This document shows, piece by piece, positions 42,721-54,895 of a DNA stretch of 64,000 bases. Numbering within the stretch: the first letter of the stretch is position 1; each line of letters begins with the position of its first letter. A program made the position numbers and the translations under genes. Source of the stretch: Dastarcus helophoroides (lineage: Eukaryota; Arthropoda; Insecta; Coleoptera; Bothrideridae); the NCBI GenBank assembly GCA_028583605.1, contig CM053335.1, forward strand, positions 16,118,053 through 16,182,052. Reading direction: 5' to 3'. The notes below the pieces were generated by a model. The model searched no databases. It saw only the letters and a program-made list of their open reading frames with translations, and had not been told where the DNA came from.

Positions 42721-45470
42721 AAAGGAAACCTGGTGAAAATTTGAAGGGATGTCAATAATGTTTTGAAGATATGAAGAGAATACAATGGAGACCTGAAGGA
42801 AAACTAGTAAGAAACTAAATGAAAGCTAGTGGGGAAAAGAAGGCAAGTACAGTTTTGAAGAAAAGCCAGTGGTCAGTAATGATACGAAGGGATGGTAGTG
42901 GAGAGCTGAAACAAAACTAGTGAAGAGGTAAAAAAAAGCTAGTGGAAAGAGGAAGGCAGTGCAGAGCTGAAGGAAAACAAATGGAAAGTAAATGGTCAGT
43001 AATGATATGAAGGGATGGTAGTGAAGAGCTGAAGCAAAACTAGTGAAGAGGTAAAAAAATATAGTGGAGAGAGGAAGACCAGTAAAGCTTTGATGAAAAT
43101 CCAATGATCAGTAATGATATGAAGGGAAGGTAGTGGAGAGCTGAAGGAAAACAAATGGAGAGCTGAAAGTAAGCTTTAAAGAAAATTTGAAGGAAGGCCA
43201 GTAATGTTCGGAAGAAAAGCCAGTGGTCAGTAATGATATGAAGAGAAGACAATGGAGAGTTGAAAAAAAACTAGTAAGGAGCTGAAAAGAAGCTAGTGGG
43301 GAGAGAAAGGCCAGTAGTGCTTTGAAGAAATGCCAGTGGTCAGTAATGATATGAAGGGATGTTAGCAGATAACTGAAGACAAACTAGTGAAGAGATAAAA
43401 AGAAGCTAGTGGAGAGAGGAAGACCAGTAAAGCTTTGAAGAAATGCCAATGATCAGCTATGATGTGAAGAGAAGGTAGTGGAGAGTTGAAGGAAAACACA
43501 TGGAGAGCTGAAAGAAAGCTTTGAAGGATATTTGAAGGAAGGCCAGTAGAATTTGGAAGAAGAGCCAGTGATCAGTAATGATATGAAAAGAAGACAATGG
43601 AGAGCTGAAGGAAAACTAGTAAGCAATTGAAAGGAAGCTAGTGGGGAGAGAAAGGCAAGTACAGTTTTGAAGAAAAGCCAGTGGTCAGTAATGATATGAA
43701 GGGATGGTAGTGGAGAGCTGAAGCAAAACTAGTGAAGAGGTAAAAAAAAGCTAGTGGAGAGAGGAAGGCCAGTAAAGCTTTGAAGAAAAGCCAATGATTA
43801 GTAATGATATGAAGGGAAGGCAGTGAAGAGCTGAAGCAAAACTAGTGAAGAGCTGAAAGAAAGCTAGTGGAGAGAGGAAGGCCAGTAGAGTTTTGAAGAA
43901 ATGCCAATGGTTAGTAATGATATGAAGAGGAAGCAGTGGAGTGCTGAAGGAAAACTAATGGGGAACTGAAAGAAAGCTAGAGATAGAGAGGTAAAAAAAA
44001 GTAGTGGAGAGAGAAAGGCCAGTAAAGCTTTGATGAAAAGCCAACGATCAGTAATGACATGAAGGGAATGTAGTGGAGAGCTGAAGGAAAACAGATGGAG
44101 AGCTGAAAGAAAGCTTTGAAGAAGATTTGAAGGAAGGCCAGTAATGTTCGGAAGAAAAGCCAGTGATCAGTAATGATATGAAAAGAAGACAATGGAGAGC
44201 TGAAGGAAAACTAGTAAACAACTGAAAGGAAGCTAGTGGGGAGAGGAAAGCAAGTACAGTTTTGAAGAAAAGCCAGTGGTCAGTAATGATATGAAGGGAT
44301 GGTAGTGGAGAGCTGAAGCAAAACTAGTGAAGAGGTAAAAAAAAGCTAGTGGAGAGAGGAAGGCGAATAATGCTTTGAAGAAAAGCCAGTGATCAGTAAT
44401 GATATGAAGGGAAGGCAGTGAAGAGCTGAATTAAAAACAAATGGAAAGCTGAAGGAAAGCTTTGAAGAAGATTTGAAGGAAGGTCAGTAGAGTTTGGAAG
44501 AAAATCCAGTGGTCAGTAATGATATAAAGGGATGGCAGTGAAGAGCTGAAGCAAAACTAGTGAAGAACTGAAAGAAAGCTAGTGGAGAGAGGAAGGCCAG
44601 TAGAGTTTTGAAGAAATGCCAATGATTAGTAATGATATGAAGGGGAAGCAGTGGAGAGCTGAAGGAAAACTAATGGGGAACTGAAAGAAAGCTAGAGATA
44701 GAGAGGTAAAAAAACTAGTGGAGAGAGAGAGGCCAGTAAAGCTTTGAAGAAAAGCCAATGATCAGTAATCATATGAAGGGAAGGCAGTGAAGAGCTGAAG
44801 GAAAACAAATGGAAAGCTGAAGGAAAGCTTTAAAGAAGATTTGAAGGAAGGCCAGTAGAGTTTGGAAGAAAATCCAGTGGTCAGTAATGATATGAAGGGA
44901 TGGCAGTGAAGAGCTAAAGCAAAACTAGTGAACAGCTGAAAGAAAGCTAGTGGAGAGAGGAAGGCCGGTAGAGTTTTGAAGAAATGCCAATGATCAGTAA
45001 TGATATGGAGGAAAGGCAGTGGAAAGCTGAAGGAAAACTAATGGGGAACTGAAAGAAAGCTAGAGATAGAGAGGTAAAAAAAAATTAATGAAGAGAGAAA
45101 GGCCAGTAAAGCTTTGATGAAAAACCAATGATCAGTAATGATATGAAGGGAAGGCAGTGGAGAGCTGAATGAAAACAAATGGAGAGCTGAAAGAAAGCTT
45201 TGAAGGAGATTTGAAGGAAGGCCAGTAGAATTTGGAAGAAAATCCAGTGGTCAGTAATGATATGAAGGGATGGCGGTGGAGAGCTGAAGTAAAACTAGTG
45301 AAGAGCTGAAAGAAAGCTAGTGGAGAGAGGAAGGCCAGTAGAGCGTTGAAGAAATGTCAATGATCAGTAATGGTATGAAGAGAAGGCAGTGAAGAGCTGA
45401 AGGAAAACTAATGGGGAACTGAAAGAAAGCTAGTGGAGATTTGAAAAAAGGTCAGTAAAAATTTAATGGA
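42721..45470. repeat. 113/119/138-bp satellite with a ~370-bp higher-order unit
   Basis: The landmark 'cagtaatgatatgaa' occurs about 22 times between 42874 and 45364, spaced 112-138 bp. From 43911 the order 138, 119, 113 recurs (43911-44281, 44627-44995, 44995-45364), with extra 113/120 steps between the first two. Other unit words are 'gctgaagsaaaactagtgaa', 'gaaagctagtggagagagga' and 'aggccagtaragytttgaag'. The plus strand is purine-rich. Small minus frames are repeat readings. Confidence 0.92.
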
Positions 45471-46514
45471 AGACCAGAAAATTTGATGGAAGATAGGTGA
45501 CAATTTAAAGGAAGGCAGGATGGACAATTTGAAGAAGACCCACACAAAAATTTGCCTAAACTCCTCCTATTCTTGTCATTTCCCTCCCTTTTCACCATCC
45601 TCCCACCTTTTCCTTCACTTCCGGTACCCTTAATGTAGCTCCCCCTTTGTATCTTTTTGAACGGAGATCATTGAAGATTTGAAGGAAGTGGAAATTTAAA
45701 AGAACATGACTTGAAATCCAAAGAGGCAGATTAATGTGGACTTGGCGAAACGTATGTAAATATAAGAAGGTATGAAAAAAAAGAAAAACTAGCAGTGATC
45801 TGAAAAAAAATTAATGAAGTTTTGTGAAAATGTGGATCCATAGGAAGATCAATAGAACTTTAAGTGAAAGTTAATAAAAATGGTCAGCAAAACCAAGGAA
45901 GATTTAAAGACGAATTCTTCAAAAAATAATAAAAATGAATTCAAAAAGTCTTCATTTTGAGAAACACTAGAATTATTTTAAAAAGTCTACCTTTTGAAAA
46001 CACTAGAAATTTCGAGAAAAAGATCGGAAGTTCGAAAATAACTTTAATTTTTCAGTAAAACAAAGTGAAGTTTTGGTGAATGACCAATGTAGAATTGTTG
46101 GAAGACCAATGGAAATTCGAAGGGAGGCCAATAGAGATTGGAAGGTCAGTAAAAAGTTGAAGGAAAATCACTGGAAATTCGAAGGAAAACCAGTGGAAAT
46201 TCGAAGGAAAACTGGTTTAAAATCAAAGAAAAGGCAATGCGGATTTGAAGGAAGACTGATTGAAATTTGAAAGTAAGTAGGTGGGAAATCCTATTAAAAT
46301 TTCCTTCAACTAAAGCAAAAGAGTGGAGATTTGAAGCAAAGACCATACATATTTGAAGGAACGTCAGTAATGTTTTGAAGGAAAGCCAGTGCATATTTAA
46401 AAGATCATTTAAAAGAGAACTGGTGAAGATTAAAAGGAAAATCAGTAATATATGAAGGAATGGCAGTGGAGAGTTGTGGGAAAACTAGTGGAGAGCTGAA
46501 AGTGGAGATTTGGA
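45471..46514. repeat. Degenerate satellite flank
   Basis: Diverged words of the same satellite ('ggaaattcgaaggaaaacca', 'ggaggccaatagagattgg') mixed with unrelated sequence, including a C+T patch at 45560-45650. No gene. Confidence 0.6.
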
Positions 46515-49500
46515 GGAAGGCCAGTAGAGTTTTGAAGGAAGACCAGTAGAGTTTTGAAGAAAGACCAGTAGAGTTTTGAAGGAAGACCAGTAGAGTTTTG
46601 AAGGAAGACCAGTAGAGTTTTGAAGGAAGACCAGTAGAGTTTTGAAGGAAGACCAGTAGAGTTTTGAAGGAAGACCAGTAGAGTTTTGAAGGAAGACCAG
46701 TAGAGTTTTGAAGGAAGACCAGTAGAGTTTTGAAGGAAGACCAGTAGAGTTTTGAAGGAAGACCAGTAGAGTTTTGAAGGAAGACCAGTAGAGTTTTGAA
46801 GGAAGACCAGTAGAGTTTTGAAGGAAGACCAGTAGAGTTTTGAAGGAAGACCAGTAGAGTTTTGAAGGAAGACCAGTAGAGTTTTGAAGGAAGACCAGTA
46901 GAGTTTTGAAGGAAGACCAGTAGAGTTTTGAAGGAAGACCAGTAGAGTTTTGAAGGAAGACCAGTAGAGTTTTGAAGGAAGACCAGTAGAGTTTTGAAGG
47001 AAGACCAGTAGAGTTTTGAAGGAAGACCAGTAGAGTTTTGAAGGAAGACCAGTAGAGTTTTGAAGGAAGACCAGTAGAGTTTTGAAGGAAGACCAGTAGA
47101 GTTTTGAAGGAAGACCAGTAGAGTTTTGAAGGAAGACCAGTAGAGTTTTGAAGGAAGACCAGTAGAGTTTTGAAGGAAGACCAGTAGAGTTTTGAAGGAA
47201 GACCAGTAGAGTTTTGAAGGAAGACCAGTAGAGTTTTGAAGGAAGACCAGTAGAGTTTTGAAGGAAGACCAGTAGAGTTTTGAAGGAAGACCAGTAGAGT
47301 TTTGAAGGAAGACCAGTAGAGTTTTGAAGGAAGACCAGTAGAGTTTTGAAGGAAGACCAGTAGAGTTTTGAAGGAAGACCAGTAGAGTTTTGAAGGAAGA
47401 CCAGTAGAGTTTTGAAGGAAGACCAGTAGAGTTTTGAAGGAAGACCAGTAGAGTTTTGAAGGAAGACCAGTAGAGTTTTGAAGGAAGACCAGTAGAGTTT
47501 TGAAGGAAGACCAGTAGAGTTTTGAAGGAAGACCAGTAGAGTTTTGAAGGAAGACCAGTAGAGTTTTGAAGGAAGACCAGTAGAGTTTTGAAGGAAGACC
47601 AGTAGAGTTTTGAAGGAAGACCAGTAGAGTTTTGAAGGAAGACCAGTAGAGTTTTGAAGGAAGACCAGTAGAGTTTTGAAGGAAGACCAGTAGAGTTTTG
47701 AAGGAAGACCAGTAGAGTTTTGAAGGAAGACCAGTAGAGTTTTGAAGGAAGACCAGTAGAGTTTTGAAGGAAGACCAGTAGAGTTTTGAAGGAAGACCAG
47801 TAGAGTTTTGAAGGAAGACCAGTAGAGTTTTGAAGGAAGACCAGTAGAGTTTTGAAGGAAGACCAGTAGAGTTTTGAAGGAAGACCAGTAGAGTTTTGAA
47901 GGAAGACCAGTAGAGTTTTGAAGGAAGACCAGTAGAGTTTTGAAGGAAGACCAGTAGAGTTTTGAAGGAAGACCAGTAGAGTTTTGAAGGAAGACCAGTA
48001 GAGTTTTGAAGGAAGACCAGTAGAGTTTTGAAGGAAGACCAGTAGAGTTTTGAAGGAAGACCAGTAGAGTTTTGAAGGAAGACCAGTAGAGTTTTGAAGG
48101 AAGACCAGTAGAGTTTTGAAGGAAGACCAGTAGAGTTTTGAAGGAAGACCAGTAGAGTTTTGAAGGAAGACCAGTAGAGTTTTGAAGGAAGACCAGTAGA
48201 GTTTTGAAGGAAGACCAGTAGAGTTTTGAAGGAAGACCAGTAGAGTTTTGAAGGAAGACCAGTAGAGTTTTGAAGGAAGACCAGTAGAGTTTTGAAGGAA
48301 GACCAGTAGAGTTTTGAAGGAAGACCAGTAGAGTTTTGAAGGAAGACCAGTAGAGTTTTGAAGGAAGACCAGTAGAGTTTTGAAGGAAGACCAGTAGAGT
48401 TTTGAAGGAAGACCAGTAGAGTTTTGAAGGAAGACCAGTAGAGTTTTGAAGGAAGACCAGTAGAGTTTTGAAGGAAGACCAGTAGAGTTTTGAAGGAAGA
48501 CCAGTAGAGTTTTGAAGGAAGACCAGTAGAGTTTTGAAGGAAGACCAGTAGAGTTTTGAAGGAAGACCAGTAGAGTTTTGAAGGAAGACCAGTAGAGTTT
48601 TGAAGGAAGACCAGTAGAGTTTTGAAGGAAGACCAGTAGAGTTTTGAAGGAAGACCAGTAGAGTTTTGAAGGAAGACCAGTAGAGTTTTGAAGGAAGACC
48701 AGTAGAGTTTTGAAGGAAGACCAGTAGAGTTTTGAAGGAAGACCAGTAGAGTTTTGAAGGAAGACCAGTAGAGTTTTGAAGGAAGACCAGTAGAGTTTTG
48801 AAGGAAGACCAGTAGAGTTTTGAAGGAAGACCAGTAGAGTTTTGAAGGAAGACCAGTAGAGTTTTGAAGGAAGACCAGTAGAGTTTTGAAGGAAGACCAG
48901 TAGAGTTTTGAAGGAAGACCAGTAGAGTTTTGAAGGAAGACCAGTAGAGTTTTGAAGGAAGACCAGTAGAGTTTTGAAGGAAGACCAGTAGAGTTTTGAA
49001 GGAAGACCAGTAGAGTTTTGAAGGAAGACCAGTAGAGTTTTGAAGGAAGACCAGTAGAGTTTTGAAGGAAGACCAGTAGAGTTTTGAAGGAAGACCAGTA
49101 GAGTTTTGAAGGAAGACCAGTAGAGTTTTGAAGGAAGACCAGTAGAGTTTTGAAGGAAGACCAGTAGAGTTTTGAAGGAAGACCAGTAGAGTTTTGAAGG
49201 AAGACCAGTAGAGTTTTGAAGGAAGACCAGTAGAGTTTTGAAGGAAGACCAGTAGAGTTTTGAAGGAAGACCAGTAGAGTTTTGAAGGAAGACCAGTAGA
49301 GTTTTGAAGGAAGACCAGTAGAGTTTTGAAGGAAGACCAGTAGAGTTTTGAAGGAAGACCAGTAGAGTTTTGAAGGAAGACCAGTAGAGTTTTGAAGGAA
49401 GACCAGTAGAGTTTTGAAGGAAGACCAGTAGAGTTTTGAAGGAAGACCAGTAGAGTTTTGAAGGAAGACCAGTAGAGTTTTGAAGGAAGACCAGTAGAGT

Positions 49501-52412
49501 TTTGAAGGAAGACCAGTAGAGTTTTGAAGGAAGACCAGTAGAGTTTTGAAGGAAGACCAGTAGAGTTTTGAAGGAAGACCAGTAGAGTTTTGAAGGAAGA
49601 CCAGTAGAGTTTTGAAGGAAGACCAGTAGAGTTTTGAAGGAAGACCAGTAGAGTTTTGAAGGAAGACCAGTAGAGTTTTGAAGGAAGACCAGTAGAGTTT
49701 TGAAGGAAGACCAGTAGAGTTTTGAAGGAAGACCAGTAGAGTTTTGAAGGAAGACCAGTAGAGTTTTGAAGGAAGACCAGTAGAGTTTTGAAGGAAGACC
49801 AGTAGAGTTTTGAAGGAAGACCAGTAGAGTTTTGAAGGAAGACCAGTAGAGTTTTGAAGGAAGACCAGTAGAGTTTTGAAGGAAGACCAGTAGAGTTTTG
49901 AAGGAAGACCAGTAGAGTTTTGAAGGAAGACCAGTAGAGTTTTGAAGGAAGACCAGTAGAGTTTTGAAGGAAGACCAGTAGAGTTTTGAAGGAAGACCAG
50001 TAGAGTTTTGAAGGAAGACCAGTAGAGTTTTGAAGGAAGACCAGTAGAGTTTTGAAGGAAGACCAGTAGAGTTTTGAAGGAAGACCAGTAGAGTTTTGAA
50101 GGAAGACCAGTAGAGTTTTGAAGGAAGACCAGTAGAGTTTTGAAGGAAGACCAGTAGAGTTTTGAAGGAAGACCAGTAGAGTTTTGAAGGAAGACCAGTA
50201 GAGTTTTGAAGGAAGACCAGTAGAGTTTTGAAGGAAGACCAGTAGAGTTTTGAAGGAAGACCAGTAGAGTTTTGAAGGAAGACCAGTAGAGTTTTGAAGG
50301 AAGACCAGTAGAGTTTTGAAGGAAGACCAGTAGAGTTTTGAAGGAAGACCAGTAGAGTTTTGAAGGAAGACCAGTAGAGTTTTGAAGGAAGACCAGTAGA
50401 GTTTTGAAGGAAGACCAGTAGAGTTTTGAAGGAAGACCAGTAGAGTTTTGAAGGAAGACCAGTAGAGTTTTGAAGGAAGACCAGTAGAGTTTTGAAGGAA
50501 GACCAGTAGAGTTTTGAAGGAAGACCAGTAGAGTTTTGAAGGAAGACCAGTAGAGTTTTGAAGGAAGACCAGTAGAGTTTTGAAGGAAGACCAGTAGAGT
50601 TTTGAAGGAAGACCAGTAGAGTTTTGAAGGAAGACCAGTAGAGTTTTGAAGGAAGACCAGTAGAGTTTTGAAGGAAGACCAGTAGAGTTTTGAAGGAAGA
50701 CCAGTAGAGTTTTGAAGGAAGACCAGTAGAGTTTTGAAGGAAGACCAGTAGAGTTTTGAAGGAAGACCAGTAGAGTTTTGAAGGAAGACCAGTAGAGTTT
50801 TGAAGGAAGACCAGTAGAGTTTTGAAGGAAGACCAGTAGAGTTTTGAAGGAAGACCAGTAGAGTTTTGAAGGAAGACCAGTAGAGTTTTGAAGGAAGACC
50901 AGTAGAGTTTTGAAGGAAGACCAGTAGAGTTTTGAAGGAAGACCAGTAGAGTTTTGAAGGAAGACCAGTAGAGTTTTGAAGGAAGACCAGTAGAGTTTTG
51001 AAGGAAGACCAGTAGAGTTTTGAAGGAAGACCAGTAGAGTTTTGAAGGAAGACCAGTAGAGTTTTGAAGGAAGACCAGTAGAGTTTTGAAGGAAGACCAG
51101 TAGAGTTTTGAAGGAAGACCAGTAGAGTTTTGAAGGAAGACCAGTAGAGTTTTGAAGGAAGACCAGTAGAGTTTTGAAGGAAGACCAGTAGAGTTTTGAA
51201 GGAAGACCAGTAGAGTTTTGAAGGAAGACCAGTAGAGTTTTGAAGGAAGACCAGTAGAGTTTTGAAGGAAGACCAGTAGAGTTTTGAAGGAAGACCAGTA
51301 GAGTTTTGAAGGAAGACCAGTAGAGTTTTGAAGGAAGACCAGTAGAGTTTTGAAGGAAGACCAGTAGAGTTTTGAAGGAAGACCAGTAGAGTTTTGAAGG
51401 AAGACCAGTAGAGTTTTGAAGGAAGACCAGTAGAGTTTTGAAGGAAGACCAGTAGAGTTTTGAAGGAAGACCAGTAGAGTTTTGAAGGAAGACCAGTAGA
51501 GTTTTGAAGGAAGACCAGTAGAGTTTTGAAGGAAGACCAGTAGAGTTTTGAAGGAAGACCAGTAGAGTTTTGAAGGAAGACCAGTAGAGTTTTGAAGGAA
51601 GACCAGTAGAGTTTTGAAGGAAGACCAGTAGAGTTTTGAAGGAAGACCAGTAGAGTTTTGAAGGAAGACCAGTAGAGTTTTGAAGGAAGACCAGTAGAGT
51701 TTTGAAGGAAGACCAGTAGAGTTTTGAAGGAAGACCAGTAGAGTTTTGAAGGAAGACCAGTAGAGTTTTGAAGGAAGACCAGTAGAGTTTTGAAGGAAGA
51801 CCAGTAGAGTTTTGAAGGAAGACCAGTAGAGTTTTGAAGGAAGACCAGTAGAGTTTTGAAGGAAGACCAGTAGAGTTTTGAAGGAAGACCAGTAGAGTTT
51901 TGAAGGAAGACCAGTAGAGTTTTGAAGGAAGACCAGTAGAGTTTTGAAGGAAGACCAGTAGAGTTTTGAAGGAAGACCAGTAGAGTTTTGAAGGAAGACC
52001 AGTAGAGTTTTGAAGGAAGACCAGTAGAGTTTTGAAGGAAGACCAGTAGAGTTTTGAAGGAAGACCAGTAGAGTTTTGAAGGAAGACCAGTAGAGTTTTG
52101 AAGGAAGACCAGTAGAGTTTTGAAGGAAGACCAGTAGAGTTTTGAAGGAAGACCAGTAGAGTTTTGAAGGAAGACCAGTAGAGTTTTGAAGGAAGACCAG
52201 TAGAGTTTTGAAGGAAGACCAGTAGAGTTTTGAAGGAAGACCAGTAGAGTTTTGAAGGAAGACCAGTAGAGTTTTGAAGGAAGACCAGTAGAGTTTTGAA
52301 GGAAGACCAGTAGAGTTTTGAAGGAAGACCAGTAGAGTTTTGAAGGAAGACCAGTAGAGTTTTGAAGGAAGACCAGTAGAGTTTTGAAGGAAGACCAGTA
52401 GAGTTTTGAAGG
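46515..52412. repeat. 22-bp satellite, about 268 nearly identical units
   Basis: The unit comprises 'gttttgaaggaagaccagt' plus aga, head to tail for 5.9 kb. By eye it is invariant except for one G-to-A-type variant near 46560 and the first unit (gaaggcc). The plus strand has TGA and TAG in each unit. The minus strand has no stop in any phase. Since 22 is one more than a multiple of three, all three minus frames read the same 22-residue cycle (contains 'FKTLLVFLQNSTGLPSKLYW'). This gives overlapping open frames of 2057, 1995 and 1978 codons. They are consequences of the repeat and not accepted as genes. Confidence 0.98.
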
Positions 52413-52436
52413 AAGCACCAAATACCCATCTTTTTA

Positions 52437-52610
52437 ACATAACATTATTTGGTTGTGATCCTTCAGGAAGAGAATGTTTCATGGCAAAACAATTGAAATA
52501 CTGATGAACTACCAAATGTCTAAAGTAGTAGCCCAAAATTATTTTGATCAGGATCCTCCATCGAATTGCTAGTATCATCTCAATTTGTCATTGGAACATT
52601 TGAGGTATCT
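52437..52610 (+). repeat. RepF copy at the right edge of the 22-bp satellite
   Basis: 'tgatccttcaggaagagaat', 'gtttcatggcaaaacaattg', 'aaatactgatgaactaccaa', 'attttgatcaggatcctcca' match the tandem copies at 55795-56590. The ATG of the 2057-codon minus frame lies in this repeat. Confidence 0.85.
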
Positions 52611-53341
52611 TCTTCAGATGCATGTTAAATTTTACCCACAATTTGTTGCTTTCATCGCAATATGTTCCCTAGTTAAAGATAAAGCTACAAGTGAAATATT
52701 ATACAAAAATATAAATTTATTCGAAAATTGATTTCTGAATTGTAATAAGTACTACCAGACGACACCAGCGTCCAGCGTTAAACTGGAGGTCTGGAGAAAA
52801 GCACCCTATCAAAGAGCAAAACTAAGCAAGTAAACAAGGCGAATACTTATGTAAATTTCCCTAAAAGCCGCTTGTAACAGAATATAATTTGTATGTGATA
52901 ACGCCGTTGTAAGCGGTTATAAGCCTGCTCAAGTTAAGATGGCTTTAAAGATAAGCCTTCAGTCAGCATGATTTCGGTGTACATAAATTTAATAACACAA
53001 GAAACCCGTAGATCTCGAGTGGTCTCGTTCGCCCACCCTCCAAAAACCCAGCTTTAGCAGAAAGAATTCCTTTGTCCCGACAAGCAAATATATCAACAAC
53101 GTGTGGGATACCTGCCCGAAAACACTATCGCTTGTTAATACGTGATTTAATTATATTTAAAGAATGTGAAATATTGCGCTATTAGTGTCACTTTGTCCTG
53201 CGCAAATATTTATTGCTTAATATTTATTCATGGATATGTAAATATTCAAATTTTAGCAACTGATAAACGATACCATGAAGACACCAGTTTACTATCCATT
53301 GATCACTGAAACTAATTGATAGATGATGAACTCCAAATAAT
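52611..53341. other. No gene seen
   Basis: Unique A+T-rich sequence. No recognised ORF or RNA. Confidence 0.5.
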
Positions 53342-53392
53342 CTTGGTTTCAGGGGACAATTTTTGAAGATAACCAAGGATTAGCCCATAAAA
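53342..53392 (+). repeat. RepG tail fragment
   Basis: 'cttggtttcaggggacaatt', 'tttgaagataaccaaggatt', 'agccc'. Only the 3' part after the hairpin module is present. Confidence 0.8.
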
Positions 53393-53957
53393 ATTAATTT
53401 ATTTTGGTAGTTATAAAGCAACCATTGATCTCTCACTGGTTCATAGTCTCACCTGTGAATTCTTTCTTATCTGTGAGATGGGACTCGCATTATTTGGTGG
53501 CCCACGTGTGATAAATTCGTTTTCTAACAAGCTATCCATTGTTGCCCAAACTGGCGTTACGAATCGTACCCTTAGAAGCGACCTCGTTATTTACTTTGAG
53601 ATGCGTAGTACTGAGTTTATCGTGCGTAGTACACAAGATTAGTTCCCTAGATAACCCCAGCTGGATTTAGACACCATCCATCTCGTTGGCATCCGAATTA
53701 GTTGTTACATCTGTTTACAGTTTCGTACATACCGACAAATAACTCATCATTCTCGAGCAATTACCTTTAATAATCCACCATAAATCCATCCAGGCGAGCA
53801 AATAGATAATAAATTTTGTTCGATCGCACCGTGATTATGATTTATAAAAGAAAGCGGTTCGCTTCGACAGTGTAAAGGTAATCATTCGCCCGTCCCACGA
53901 GACGGTGGTAATTTATGGCTTGCCTAAATTTAAAACGTTTCTTCTTTTTTTTTGCAG
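53393..53957. other. Unique sequence ending in an intron acceptor
   Basis: Mixed composition with no repeat. The last bases are a T run and gcag (53957), a strong 3' splice site. Confidence 0.55.
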
Positions 53958-54113
53958 ATGATGAAGCACGTGCAGCTTTCTCCTTATAGGAGCAGAGCTG
54001 ACACTGTGTCCTTGAGTTCCACCACTTCCTATGGGAGCCTGAGTCCAGAACCACTGGGGAGCAGATCTTCGAGTTATTCGTCCCTGAATGACGCCTCCTC
54101 TAATCAACTTCAG
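53958..54113 (+). CDS. Candidate internal exon, Ser-rich 52 codons
   Basis: 156 nt (52 codons, phase 0 in and out) between 'ttctttttttttgcag' and 'cttcag|gtaagag'. Only one frame is open: 'MMKHVQLSPYRSRADTVSLS', then 'STTSYGSLSPEPLGSRSSSY', then 'SSLNDASSNQLQ'. It has 16 Ser in 52 residues and RSRADT, which fits an R-x-R-x-x-S/T basophilic kinase site. The region looks disordered and regulatory. G+C content and codon variety are clearly above the surroundings. The gene is not recognised; a signalling or scaffold protein is a guess. The two ATGs at the start could also make it an alternative first coding exon. Confidence 0.7.
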
Positions 54114-54714
54114 GTAAGAGACTGTTTTTCTTATGTTTTTTTTTATTTTTTAATCTTTTTTGTTCATTCGTTATTTTTTTAATTAATTTTCCATTAATTC
54201 TGTTTCCATTAATTCTTTTTAAGTTCCCCCAAGTTTCATTTTACATTTTAAGTTTCCCCAAGTCTCATTTTACATTTCAAGTTCCTCCAACTCTTGTAAT
54301 TTCCCCGAAAGAGGTGATGTAAACTCGTGGGTCTTTGCACTCATTATAAAACACGATTAATCTATTTAAAAATTTGTGTTACAATTCTGGCACTTTTGCC
54401 ACTAGTTTTTGATAGATAAGAAGCATGAATGGAGTTATAAAAACGATTTCATCACATCCGTATAGTATGACCTGTAAACAAACAACCGCTTTTGATGAAT
54501 TTAAAAAAAAATGGGAATCAATAGTTTATCGTAACCAAATAACAAATCACACTGACCCTAGATAACACGATGATCTGTCGTTTAATTAGTTCAATTTCCG
54601 ATCACCTTCGCTTCGGTTCACTTTATTTTACCTCATTTAAATCTTCAGAATAATAATAATCACATTTATTTAGCATAAGCTATTTAACATACACAACATT
54701 ACATTAGATCAGTA
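54114..54714. other. Intron-like sequence with a short 27-bp duplication
   Basis: Follows the donor at 54114. 'aagttcccccaagtttcatt', 'ttacatttt' is repeated about 2.5 times at 54222-54300, and 'tttccattaattct' twice at about 54190-54220. No gene. Confidence 0.55.
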
Positions 54715-54895
54715 TGCAAGTAGAATGCAACCTAGACTACAAATTCATACAGCCCTCCAGGCGGCGTGTATAGTGAATCATAGGTGGCTGAACTACCAAC
54801 AGTTGAAACACTGCCACCTAGCGAAGCGGTTGCTCTCTAGGAAACATTTCCCAGAAGACAAGGATTCTAATGCACAGGCCAACATTTTAAAGGAA
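54715..54895 (+). repeat. RepE dispersed repeat, copy 2 (longest)
   Basis: 'caagtagaatgcaacctaga', 'gccctccaggcggcgtgtat', 'agtgaatcataggtggctga', 'caacagttgaaacactgcc', 'ttgctctctaggaa' and 'gacaaggattctaatgcaca'. Matches 58310-58465 inverted, and the first 90 bp match 27608-27702. The 88-codon frame through it has no recognised domain. Confidence 0.8.

Noticed and set aside
46405..52578. ATG-started open frame of 2057 codons on the minus strand
   Set aside because: Two further frames of 1995 and 1978 codons overlap it with the same peptide because the 22-bp unit is stop-free in every phase. The ends lie in unrelated dispersed repeats.
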